Part shown: positions 1-12,200 of the stretch, in pieces
Numbering within the stretch: the first letter of the stretch is position 1
Layout: every line of letters starts with the position of its first letter
Assembly: GCA_904066235.2 (NCBI GenBank)
Contig: CAJFCV020000003.1
Coordinates: 8,928,001-8,992,000, forward strand
Length of the DNA stretch: 64,000 bases
Reading direction: 5' to 3'
Source: Bursaphelenchus xylophilus
Taxonomy: Eukaryota; Nematoda; Chromadorea; Rhabditida; Aphelenchoididae
Program-made: the position numbers and the translations under genes
The notes under the pieces: model-generated
The model's input: the letters and a program-made list of their open reading frames with translations, nothing else
Database searches by the model: none
What the model was told of the DNA's origin: nothing

Positions 1-235
1 TTTATCATTGAATTTTTGGGGATTGTTGGGATGGTTTTTTGAAGGATTGGATAATTATTTTTCATTGAAATTTTGCAATTCGTTTTAATTTTTTAAACTT
101 TCTTTGTCGCACCTGCTGATTTTCCAGTGAATATTCGTATTTTACAAATAAATTCAATTTTTCATTCTTTGATTTTTCCGAAATATTGTTTACAAACAGT
201 ATATTTTCAGATTTTCAACCTATGCTTCACAAATC
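1..235. other. 5' flank of the carotenoid oxygenase gene
   Basis: AT-rich DNA with no open frame I trust. A splice-acceptor-like TTTTCAG ends at 210, 25 bases before the chosen start codon. It could accept a spliced leader or end an intron in the 5' UTR. The start of transcription may lie outside the window. Confidence 0.4.
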
Positions 236-3200
236 ATGTTAATTTTATTACTATTGTTTGGCTCAGCCTTCTCTCAGAGTGTTCGCAAAGTTCATCTTGG
301 GTTCCCTGAGGCATGGGATGGTGACAAATACAAGGAGCTCTACTGTCCAAGCAAAAATATCCCCAAATTTTTAGGTATGACATTTAAAAAAGGATCGAAA
401 TCGCTGCGTATTTTACAACCATTTTTATGCTATTTCAGACCTTATTTCGACATTCTTAGCGAAAACTTACTTTATTTTATCTTATTTTAGACGGGTACTT
501 CCTCTGCCAACTCTCCGCGTCCTATGGCAGCCAGCGCGCGCCCGCTGGCCGCAAACTGAACCACATGATCGACGCTATCGGTGCGGTCGGCGCTTTCCAC
601 ATTAGCAACGGACAAGTGGTCTTTTCGGCCCAATATTATCCCGCGCGGCCCTACAAAATCTGGGAATTTTACGACCGGAATATGACAAAAGCCTCGGTCC
701 CCTGGGCCGGCTGGTCGGACTACAATCTCACAGCGATGGGCAAATGGGAACAGGTCCCTGCGAATCAGGACTCAGCCCGTTTTCATCCAAATCTCGACTT
801 TTGGAGGGTCGGGAATAAGATTATCGCCGGAACAGAGGCACCGTATTGGGTTGGCTACGAGTTCGATGTGAAAACACTGGATAAATTCAAGCTATTCCCA
901 TTTGTTGAGGAGAATGATGTATTTGGAAACCCAAAGCCAAGCATGATCCCGATTTCAATGGCTATTCATGAACGCCGAGACTCGGATGGAACGATCTGGG
1001 GATCATTCTCGGCCATGAATTTTAATGAACAGAGGTTTTATCAGGTAAATAATCTAGTGACGGTTTGTATAGGAAATCTTTAAGAGAATTTTTTTGCCTT
1101 TTTCTTAGCTTTACCAGCATTTTGTATAATTTGGAGCTAATTCTTGCAAAAAAATTCTCAAAAATCATATTTTTTGGCAAAAAAAAATACTGGTAAAAAT
1201 AGATATTTAGTGGACTCGCACAAGCATAAAAACATTGGTTAGTAGGCCCGTATTTTACAAGATTTACAGTGCTTACTTAGCACAAAAAAGAATTTTTTGA
1301 ATTGTTTTTTGTGGTTCGCCTATTTGATGACATAAGCTAATATAAAATGTAAAAAAATGCTACTTTTATTCAACAACCATCTTAAGTAGTAACGTTGTTT
1401 TTTAGAATAGATACCAGTGTTTATATTCTGCTTGTTTTTACATCTGTTAAACAAAAAAATTTCATTTTACAGCCAAAAGAATGCCAAAATTCCGATTTTC
1501 CAATTTTCAGGGAATTTTCACCGTCGACGAATCCGGCGTTCGCCGCGTGATCGGCATGTACGATTACGGTGTCTGGGACCCAAATGCATGCGGGAAGGAC
1601 GACGAATATATTGGTACGTTCCCGCGCGCGCAGAGTTAAATTTAGCCGCCGCCGCAAACACGCTTTTAATTCGAATTTAATCAAAGGGAAATTGGATAGG
1701 ACGCACGCTTCGATTACTCACGAACATCTTCATACTTTTTCAGGCGACAAGACCCTGCTGCCCGGCTATATCCATTCGATTACGACCACGCAGAACTACG
1801 TGATTCTGCCGATCACGTCGCTGCTGATTAACCCATGCAAGTTCAAAGAGCCGCCCTTGTCGAAGGATGCCCGGGCGTCGCTGCAAAAGGGCGGATTGTG
1901 GGGAATGGACTTTTATGATATGGTCCCAATGAGGTAAGCATGGCAGAGCGATGGCCTTGGCATACTTAGAAAAAATTTTTATATCGAAAAAATCCATTTT
2001 ACGTAATCAAAAAACCCAAAAAAAATTTTTTTTTGGAAATGACTTAAATTTTAATAAATGGGTATGAAATTTCAGCTATGGCTTGATTTTAAATAAAGAT
2101 TCAAGGTCATAAATTGCCAGGAATGCCATGATAAAGCCTAGAAAAATCAAAAAAAAATTAAAAAAAAAATATATTAAAAAATCAATAACGAAATGCCACA
2201 ATTTTTACCGCTTGTTTGTCCAAAAAAATCCAAGCATATTAATTCGTATTTTACAATTTTTAGTCAAGTTTTCAGCAATGTAAAATTAAAAAAAAAAGCG
2301 TCACATTTTTTGAACATGCATGAATTTCAGTCAATTTATTTTCCATATGGCGTTTTTGAGATCTGCAGTTTTGAAAGAAAAAAATCAAAAAAAAAAATCA
2401 ATTTTTAAGAAAACAAAACGTATTTTACAAGCAGGTAAATTCCATCAAAAAAATCTTCTTTTCAGATTCCTAATCTTCGATAAAAACACGAAACAATGGA
2501 TAACCCAAAAGCCCTTCGAAGTTTTTCCCTCCATGTTTGTTACCCATCAATTGAACGCCTATGAAGATACAAATGGGAATTTGGTGGCGGATATGGTCGT
2601 ATACGACAGTCATGACCCATACGTCAAATATTTTTACACGGACTTTTTGACTTCGCGGATTTATCCGAGCACGGCGAGAGTCCTGCGATTTACAATCGAT
2701 ATCGAATCAAATCGAGTCATGTACAGCTATCTGATCCCGCAGGTAAGAAAATTGTGGACATGGTGTATTGAGGAGGCTTGAAAGCGTTCTTGAGACTAAT
2801 TTTTATAGGGTACACTATGAGTTTTGAATTTTTTTAAATAAAATTGCATTAAGCTTTTTTTCAGGCGTTTTACTAGTCATTTTGATGACTTTTTTTTGAA
2901 TTTTCATTATTTTCAAGAAAGAAAATTTTACTGCAAGGTATTTCAAGAATATCTCGAATAATTTTTTCGGTTATCTATCGGAAATTTTCTTCGATTTTTG
3001 ATATATTTTTACATACAGTAGCTGCCAAAAAACTGTCAATTTTTTTGTTTTTTGTGTAACTCTGCTCAACGTGGACGGATTTCAACGAAACAAATACCAT
3101 TCTGTAGAGAATTACTGCTGTTATCTAATGGTGTAGTGGTTGGAGCGATTCTACATCTTAGTGTGTAACAACTGTCGATGTAAATTTTTTGGAAAGACAA

Positions 3201-6200
3201 AAAACTGTCAATTTTTCCAAAAAAATTTTACCGCTTGCATACGTCGCGGCAAATCATGGGCTTATACATTCCGATTTTTAAATAAAGTCCCACTGTACAT
3301 AATTAACCATCAAAGGGAGCCAAGGAAGTTAATTTAGTAGACCTTTTGGTGGTCCCAAGTTCGATACCCCAAAACATGACGTTTAAGAAAAAATCGATTT
3401 TTTTCTTTGACTTAGCATTAATGCAATGCCTTGCAGTAGAAGTTAGACAACCTACAATTAAAATATAACAATGATTGGGAGCCTAAATGTAAGTCTACGG
3501 ACTCCACTTGACATTCAAGTTTCTCCGGTAATCGAGTTTCTGTAGAGACTTGGCCTTGTTGCCCCCGCCTTTGTAACAACTTGCTAATGCTTTATCAATA
3601 CATGATCACAGATGTTCTAGAAGCATTTTATGGGCATTTGTAAGACGGCGATGCAAGTCACACAAGAATTACGGAGGGTTATGTTGTCATTAACCAAAAA
3701 AATTTTTTGTGGAAACTTGCAAGTCAGCTTAAGCCTTTAGAAACACGACAGAGGGAGTGAAATTACGTTAGAAATGTCAGGAATGGCTGTAAATGTATGG
3801 GACAACATCTTGCTTGTCCTTCCGCTGGGTTATTTCCATCCTATGGAGAGTGAAAATCGAGACAACAATTTTTCTTTAAAAATTCCATTTAGGAGCTTGT
3901 TATTTTACGCGCAAAGTACGGGCCTGGCGCGGTAGCGGTTCTAAACTGTTCACTGTTAACATGGGTGCCTTCTGTCGCTTTGGAACTACGATTAGAGGTG
4001 TCTGCGGAAGCACCCGGGCTGAAGTTCCACGGTACATCCACTGCCAGAAAAACTTGAATGTCAAGTGGAGTCCGTAGACTTACATTTAGGCTCCCAATCA
4101 TTGTTCTATTTTAATTGTAGGTTGTCTAGCTTCTACTGCAAGGCATTGCGTTAATGCTAAGTCAAAGAAGAAAATCGATTTTTTCTTAAACGTCATGTTT
4201 TGGGGTATCGAACTTGGGACCACCAAAAGGTCTACTAAATTAACTTTCTTGGCTTCCTTTGATGGTTAATTATGTACAGTGGGACTTTATTTAAAAATCG
4301 GAATGTATAAGCCCATGATTTGCCGCGACGTATGCAAGCGGTAAAATTTTTTGGAAAAATTGACAGTTTTTTGTCTTTCCAAAAAATTTACATCGACAGT
4401 TGTTACACACTAAGATGTAAAATCGCTCCAACCGCTACACCATTAGATAACAGCAGTAATTCTCTACAGAATGGTATTTGTTTCGTTGAAATCCGTCCAC
4501 GTTGAGCAGAGTTACACAAAAAACAAAAAAATTGACAGTTTTTTGGCAGCTACTGTATATATTATACTTGACATTCCTTTCTTTATTTCTTCTATAACCA
4601 TTTTTCCAGGAGACGATCGCTGCTGATTTCTCTCAAATTAACCACAATTTTGACGAAAAGCCCTATAAATGGGCATATCTCGTTGAGCATCCATTTGCAT
4701 CCGATAATACAATCATCAAAGTTAATGTGGAGGATCCAAGTGGTGTAAATAACAAACAGTTCAAGACGGATCCAACGTTAGTGCTGCATGAACCCTGGTT
4801 CGTTGCTAGGCCCGATGCGAGGAAAGAGGACGATGGAGTGCTGCTGATCAAAGCGCTGGATACCGCTGAAAATAAAGGTGAGAATGGGCTCATAAATAGA
4901 CTTGATTTTGGTTTGACTCCAGGGCAATAATGCTGATTTTTTTACGCTTTTCATGGCAAAACTTGCAAAAAAATCAAATAAAAAATCAAATTTCTTGTCT
5001 CAAAGTCCAAAATTTTACAACCCACAAAAATGTCATCAAAATTTTCTCCGTGGCCATCAACAATTTTTATTTTATCTCCCCATTTCTTTTCAGGTGTTCT
5101 GCTCGTCGTGGACGCCCTAACGATGACCGAGATTGGCCGCGCTTATGTCCCAATTTCCGTGCCCTTCGGCTTTCACAACCGGTTCTTCTCGAAGAAAGAA
5201 CTGGGGTTGCCCGAGGGGCTGGCCGGAATCTACGGCGCCAGCGAAATTAAAAACAAATTCTTCAAGACAACAACACCAAAGCCGACAACTGAGAATGGGT
5301 TCTGGTCGAGGCTGGTGGCCAGTACAAGAGGTAAAATTAGGGCTGAGAATTATGCAAATTTTGAAAAATTTAATATTCAAATTTGGGTACGTATTTTAAA
5401 AAGCAAAAAAAAACTTAATTTTTTTACATCATAAAAATTTTAATATGCAAATTTTTGAAAATATGCAAATTTTATTCAAATATTCAAAAACTTTGATTTT
5501 AGGATTCGGATAGTCGAAATAAAAAATTTCTATGCAAATATGCAAATTTCCAAATTCCCTCCTTAAATTATGCAAATTTTCAGCCCCCACGGTCCCAACC
5601 AAATGGGTTCCAATCTCAGCGAAGCCGGTTGAACGCCTCGGCCCCGAATCTCCCTACCCAACTTACCCAGGCCCCATTCCCAGCTCCATCTTGCCAGCAG
5701 TTGTGGGCCGTCCAAGCAGCATAACTCAGCCAGAAGATATCCGAATGGTCACAATGCGACCTCCCGGCACGATAGCCACCAGACCCGTCCCTTATGTTCC
5801 TCCGTCGAAAACAGCGTCGCCAGTCCGCCAATTATACGAACATACGTTGAAGGCGTTCTGTCATTGGTTGAGCAAGATCTTCAAAACGGTCGTGTTCGAG
5901 CATTGCGTGGAAGGGGGCAATAAAGCGATACGGTGGGTGATTTAAGAGGGGATTAGGAGAGGTTGGAGTGGATGGCGGGTTTTTGAAGGGATTTTGAAAA
6001 AAATTAGAATGATTTGAAAGTGTAAAAAAAATCTTTTTCTGCCACAACTCTTTGATTTTTTTCCAGGCTCGACTCAAAACATTACACACCCGAATTAAAG
6101 TATACTACCGGGTTTTGTCTTGAACATCGCCAAAATTTCCATTTTTTCAAAAAATTTTCGACGAAAAAATCGTGTCGGTTTTGGCAAAAAGAAATACTAC

Positions 6201-6364
6201 ATAGAGTATAGCAATACTATTGCCTTCAAAATCATTTTCCTTTTTGGTAAAGCATGAGAATAGCCAATACTGTAAAATGATGACAAAACGCCAAGTATGA
6301 TATTCAACTTTCTCTCGATTTCAGCGGCTACCTGGATGTGCACAAACGCCAGAGAGCGGTCTGA
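236..6364 (+). CDS. Secreted carotenoid oxygenase family protein (BCO/RPE65-like)
   Basis: Family members are non-haem iron enzymes that cleave or isomerise carotenoids and retinoids. Exons: 236-374, 491-1044, 1511-1613, 1744-1933, 2466-2742, 4610-4877, 5094-5330, 5584-5932 and 6325-6364, giving 718 codons in frame. Residues 1-14 form a hydrophobic signal peptide (MLILLLLFGSAFSQ). All four expected iron-ligand histidines are present: H206 (AIHERR), H276 (YIHS), H356 (THQLNAYED) and H538 (GFHN). Other family signatures are FWRVGNKIIAGTEAP and LHEPWFVARP. Residues about 550-718 form a Pro/Thr/Ser-rich tail, so the protein is longer than the roughly 530-residue RPE65. The last exon is uncertain: an alternative acceptor at 6065-6066 would give a different C-terminus. 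A 1.54-kb transposon sits in intron 5. Closest in type to the nematode bcmo genes, but I cannot assign an orthologue or substrate. Confidence 0.87.
3016..4555. mobile_element. 1.54-kb long-inverted-repeat DNA element (Tc1/mariner-type ends)
   Basis: The arms 3016-3522 and 4050-4555 are near-perfect reverse complements of about 506 bases. The ends begin CAGTAGCTGCCAAAAAACTG, and the element is flanked by the dinucleotide TA on both sides (3014-3015 and 4556-4557). That is the target duplication expected of Tc1/mariner elements. The central 3523-4049 holds no recognisable transposase, so the copy is non-autonomous. It lies wholly inside intron 5 of the carotenoid oxygenase gene. Each arm contains tRNA-like A-box and B-box sequences set far apart. 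Confidence 0.88.
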
Positions 6365-6993
6365 ACCGTCGTTCAGACTTAGATAACAACGAATCAATCT
6401 ATCGGAACTCTGGAATTCATTGCCATCCAAGCTGGACGGAGTTCATTCCATCAAAAACCATGACGGGTCAAGTCTTTCTCTCTCTCTCTCTAAGAGTAGT
6501 TGTAAATTGTCGAGTAATCAAAGTAGGCGTCTCTTGTAGCACTCCGTATTGTAATCAAAATTCTAATCGAGTAGAGTAGAGTCGAAACGGAGAAGTCGAA
6601 TGCTTTATACGGCCGGAGGCATCGAATGGCACTTCTACATTTCGAATCCGGATATGCCCTCCGGTCGTATCTCTTTTCAATGTCGCTAAGAGCGCAGGTA
6701 GATGGGGCCCACCCCCTTCGCCTTCCATTCCGGCCCCGCTCAGGCGTTTATGTTTTTAGGCCTTTTTTCTGTTCAAACAACCCCATCTTGAGCTCGAATT
6801 GCCGACTCTCCGGACCAATATATATTCCCCCCGCTTTCTCTGCCTACAAACCTATTATTTGGGTGTCTTTCTGACCGTCGGCTACGCAAAAAAAAGAGGA
6901 AACAAGAGAGTCGTATCGTTTTGTTGTATGTGTAATCCCAGCCTCCCCCTCCACTAGCATCCCCCTTTTCATGTTGAATTTGAATATTTTGCG

Positions 6994-6999
6994 AATAAA
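6994..6999 (+). terminator. Candidate AATAAA polyadenylation signal
   Basis: A canonical AATAAA hexamer about 630 bases after the favoured stop of the carotenoid oxygenase gene. It is the first clean hexamer I saw on this strand downstream of that gene. The distance is long, so a non-canonical signal may be used instead. Confidence 0.3.
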
Positions 7000-9132
7000 T
7001 TCCTCCGATTGTTTGAAGAGTTTGGGTTACTGTAACGGGTTGGAGTTTGGGTTACAGTGGTGGAAATGACGATCAAACTTGTCAAAAGTGACATCAAAAC
7101 GCCCATGGAGCTGATAGTCAACAGCCTAAGCCATAAATCATCGAAACACATAAATTATTTGGTCTAATATCAAGTGCAATATAAACAACTCAAAAAATCC
7201 CGAAATTTTCGAGTTCATTTCGATCAGTTTGCAACTAGGAATACTACGTACGCTTTCAGAGTTTACCGTCTTAAATTTTAAACGTTAACCAATAAGATAA
7301 AGTAATATTTTTATCATCTTGACTTACCGTCAAGTGCAATATATAAAGGTCACAAAATCGCAAAACCATTAGAAGAAAAAGCGCTATCTGTTCGAGATTG
7401 ACATGATCAAACTCTTTCTTACACAGTAATCGACAAAAGGTTAAGGAGCGGTGCACAGGTAATCTCCTTTTGCCAGTTACCTGCGGCACTACTACTTAGC
7501 CATCCAGTCAACCTTTTAATATCATTTCCCACTCATAAAACGACGAGACCACTAGATATTTAGCCAATACCATCTTGAGTTCATAATCAACTCATCTCCC
7601 ACCGAAACACTCAAATGCCTCCGGCAATCCGCAAGAATTGCTCAGCGCCAATGACGCTGCGATGGAATGATGAATGAGCGGAGAATAATCGAAAATGAGT
7701 CAAGATAGGCTGGCGCGTCGACCCTTTTATGGGCCAAATAGAAGCGAAATGAGTGATGTTAGTACACCTGGTGGCCAATGCTCCCAAAACGAGGGATCCC
7801 GAATCGAACCGGCGGCTGAAACAATCATTCCGCCCGTTGTGTGCGAGATACGTGGAGAAAATGGGAGAGAAAAAGATCCAGCGCGGCGATATACCGGCCC
7901 AATTTTACTCAATAAGACCACTGGCTAGATTGCTATCTAGAGCTTCAATTTGAAGATTACTAATTGCAAATTAAAGGGAGTTGATTAAATTTTATAGTCA
8001 AAATATTCAAAAAATATAATCTTTTGGTAAAAAATTGGCAAAAGATGACTTCTAAAATCGACTAACTTGTCGGTGGTCACATCGGATTTCAGACTTTCGA
8101 AGGGCATTACAGCCTTTAGCAGTAGTGTAAATGCTCGACGGAAATCTCAAAACCAAGGGACCGGCTGTCGAGGCATTTGACGGGCCAGTATGGCCTACAT
8201 CTCGGAAGCACACGGACCTACCAAAAGCCGGACAGCTGGGCGTAGACTGTAGCATACGAATACATGGGCACAGAGGTACAGCGAATACGTTGTTCAGGGC
8301 AGCAAAATTGATCAGAAAGAGTGTTGCAAAATTTTTTGGTCAAAATTTGTTTGAACGTAATTATGAGTACGAAAACCTACACGCCTTCTGAAACCGGATT
8401 CTAATTACAATTCAGTTTTAAACAGCCAAAATTTTGCATTACATTTATTTCAAGAGTCATATGATTTGTCATCATTTTTGTCACTGAAGCTCTAATGTTT
8501 TTTAGAGAGAATTTTATGCTCAAATCTGTAATTAAGCGGCTAAATCAGGCCCAGAAATGGCCATAAATTCATGAAAATTTAAGTAGTGTGTCGCAAAAGT
8601 CATTAAAATTGCAAAATAAGCTTTTTGGACTGCTCCTACCGCAATTTAGCTCTGATTTTTTTAAAAACCGCCTAATATTATACCATAAAGACTATTTTTT
8701 CTTGAGAGCTGGTTCCTTGACTCTTCCACATTCACTTCTACTCGAACCGATCTCTTACTCATATTCCGAACAAAAGCCACTCAAATGTTGTAAACTTTAT
8801 TTCACAAGCCCCTCCAACTATTCGAATACTCAGATCTTGCAACATTCTTCCTCAGAAAGCCCCACAAAGCACCGTAGCCCACGCGAATCGCTCTTGAATT
8901 CAGCGAGGACGGAGAACAACGGATCCGGCGGCCACAAACTTCGACGCTCCTTTTATAGGGCCGCAGCCAAGTCTCAGCCAGCATCAGCGGCTGAATCATG
9001 AGTCTTGAGAAGACGGACAATCGGGAGGGGGAAATGCCAGCCCCCCATTTGTGTCGGGTTTCTGATTCCCGTTTCTTTTTCGCGATCTCTCCCCGTCTTC
9101 GCCTCTCCGACTGGCACTGATCGGGATTCATT

Positions 9133-9138
9133 TTTATT
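9133..9138 (-). terminator. AATAAA polyadenylation signal of the D2-like receptor gene
   Basis: On the minus strand AATAAA lies about 95 bases past the stop codon at 9232-9234. That is normal spacing for a nematode 3' UTR. Confidence 0.55.
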
Positions 9139-9231
9139 TCGATTTAAAACAATATCATTTTATGGACAAACGAAACGAGCAGAACAAGAAGGCTTTGTGC
9201 GGCTCGTCAGTGAATTTTGTGGACCCGTATT

Positions 9232-12200
9232 TTAGCAACCGAGAACCTTCTTGAAGGCGCGCCGAAACCGATGGTCGAACACGGTGTAGATCAGCGGGTT
9301 CAGCGAGGAGTTCAGGCTGAAAATTTGGGGGATTAGTACGTGATAAAAAAAAGCTTTCAAGGATCAAAATGAGATCGAAAAAAAGATAAAGAGACTGCGA
9401 GAAAATGGGTTTACTTACTATCCCAGCCACGTGGTGAGAAATGAGACCATGAAGTGAACGCAATGTTGCTGATATATCAATATACATAAGGCGTTGCTCA
9501 AATGAAACGAGAAGAAGGGCACCCAACAGCCGAGGAAAACAACTGAAAATGACAGGGTTAATATTATTTTGCAGTCATTTGCAGCTTCAAAACAGGATGT
9601 TTGGTCAAAGATCTAACATTAGCCAGTTGATAAACCTTTAGAAAATGCATTATATAAAATCATAATCTTCTGCTATTCAGACTGCCAGACTTTTTTCAGA
9701 TTGCACTTTCTCAAAGCACGTAGATTAATAAAGGGAGTGTTGAAAGTGCGACGCTCAGATTTTCTTAAAATTTGGCACACATGTTAGGGCTGATGATGAC
9801 AAATTATGAAAATTTTGGATCGCGCTTTGTAGTGGGAACCGAGATATTCAAAGGGCTTTTTTTGACGACAAAATGGGCAGAATGCGGAAAGAAACCGTTT
9901 TTTTTTGCAATATGACTGTTAACTACGCATGGAAAAAATTGATTTTTTTGTGGAAAGATTGCCATGTCGTGTAAAAATAAGGCTGAAACTTTCCATGAGT
10001 AAACTCAGTGGAAGTGTTATTTACTTTAAAATCTCGATTGTTTCTGCAAAGCGCGAATAGAATAGATATATGTCAGAAAAGCCTAATCTAAAATTTTCTC
10101 AATTTTCATCAAAATGTGACCTCCGCACTTCAGTCAATTTTCTTGTAAAATTGTTTCCGTGAAGTCAAGGTCTATTCCTCGAACCCGCTGCAGCTCCGTA
10201 AACATCAACAAGAGCCATCCCGTTTCACTTTTAACTCCCCATTCTTCATAAATATTCATAATTACGGCTAAAAATGTCAGCCGAATGTTGTCATCAACAA
10301 TTTGACGTACTTAGGACGACGGCCAGCGTGATCGTTGCCTTCTGTTCGCGTTTTAATTGTTTGGAGGCCTTCTTGACGAGGCGCCTCGAGGGCTTGGCCG
10401 TCGTTGAACGAATTCCCACGAGAAGTTTGCGCATCAAGGCCACACGATTCAACGGCTTGACGTCACTGAAAATGGAAGAGATTTGCAAATGGAATGGATG
10501 GATTTGACTGATGGGTCGTCGTTGGGACGGGTGCACCGAGATTGTTTATTTTTTTTTGTTTTTTTTGTTTCGTGCCGTTCAGGAAGAGGCTTGGAAGCGC
10601 GAGTGCAAGTTTGATTTTTTATTTTTACACCTTCCACTTGCATTTTTTGAATTTCAGCAGTGGTCGTAAAAACGGTCAAATTTTGTCATTGCACAGTGCA
10701 GAATTTACCTATTTAAAATTTTTGCACTGTGCAATTTTATTTTCAAATTCTGCACTGTGCAGTGGCCGATTATATTTTTTTTATAGTGGAAAATTTCAAA
10801 ATTTCAAATAAATTCTGCACTGTGAAATCCCTTCCAAACTCTTCCGCATAGTACAAAAAGTTTGATTTTCAATTTCGCACGCCTCCCTCGTACCGAAGTC
10901 TCCATAAATAACGGCACATTCCAACTGATGTATGGGTTCGAATGCCCTCGTCATTTGGCCTTATTTATCGGAACGTTGGAAATGTCACAGCCCCAGATAT
11001 ATCTGCATGATATATCGCCCAAACCGACCTTTTGTTCTTCTCCTGGAAGCGCATCGTAAATGCCTTTTCCACGGCCTCGGAACGCCACATTCCGCCGAAA
11101 ACGGCCATCAGAAGCGACGGCGGATCTTCGGAGTTCTGCCGCGCCGATTTCTCCGCTGATTGCTGGGAATGCGTCGACCTTTCCAGCGCCGTGACTGGCA
11201 GGGAAATCGTGTCGAAGGCGGGTCGAAAATTGGGATCATTGTTGTTGGTGAACGGAGAGAGTTGAGTCATTTCATTGACCTCGTCCTCGGAGGTCTCTCC
11301 CTCCGTATTCAGATTCACCATGGCGAAAGAAGCCCGATTTCCGTTGCAATCGAGTGTAGCACTCTGATAAGTAGGTCGGCGAATCTGAACTCGCTTATCA
11401 AGTAATCGACGGCGATCCGCTGTAGATAGAGAGGAGATACTGTCTATGAACGGGATGCGTCTTGAGGTTTGATCGGAGATTGATTTAGATGGGCTGTTTG
11501 TGCATTCTTTAGTGGAAGTTGAGCCAAGAAGATTGACTTCTGGAGTAGAGAACGTCTTGGGAATGGGATCGGAACACTCTGCATCTTTGGGGACATCTTC
11601 TTCGTCGTCGGATTTACTATCAGAATGACTCAAATTGTCCCACGTAGAGCTGCTCACAGAGGGGTAGGACGAGGTCTAAAAACAGACATTTTAGAGCTCA
11701 AGATATAGCAGAATAAATATTGCAAGTACGCTATAGAGGTGTTCGCAGCTAACTAGTCAATTTTTGGTACATATCGCTCAATATCAAGGTGAAAAAACAA
11801 GCTTTTTTGAAAAAATGGTCATTTATTTTTGCTTTTTCCGCCTTTTCAAAATGACTATTATGAATGAGAAATTTTAGTCTCAATGTTAACTTTTTAGATG
11901 CCTTTAGCCCTTTCTTACAACCTACCGGAAAACTGTACTCATACAGCCACTGGTCTGCCCGCCGCTTCAGTTGTTGTCCAACTTGTCGAGCCATGTTGGC
12001 CCCGCTAAGTAATGCCGTACTGATATGATCACTCTCATGTCGTGGTGGGACTGATTTCCGTAGTATCCTAGCCTGCTCTCGTTGTCGTAGACGATAAAAA
12101 ATTATCGAATACAGGACAATCATTGCGGCACAGGGAAGGAAGAACGAAAGGATCGACGAGCCAATGATAAAATAGGCATTTGTGAACTCGCATTTCTAAA

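Larger units (their letters stand above)
6365..9231. other. Convergent intergenic region, no supported gene
   Basis: This lies between the 3' ends of the carotenoid oxygenase gene (+) and the D2-like receptor gene (-). It contains a CT dinucleotide run near 6478-6492, two copies of a dispersed AGTGCAATATA motif (7170-7186 and 7331-7345) and candidate polyadenylation signals. Short open frames on both strands match no family I know. Confidence 0.5.

Noticed and set aside
3889..4101. 70-codon open frame inside the 1.5-kb element as a transposase remnant
   Set aside because: No catalytic or DNA-binding motif visible, and it runs into the inverted-repeat arm.
7790..7815. Reverse B-box-like GGTTCGATTCGGG
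   Set aside because: No A box at the right distance and the last B-box base is wrong; not a tRNA.
8588..9131. Overlapping 137- and 109-codon open frames near the D2-like receptor 3' end
   Set aside because: Opposite strands, low-complexity translations, and the minus-strand frame covers the likely polyadenylation region of the receptor gene.
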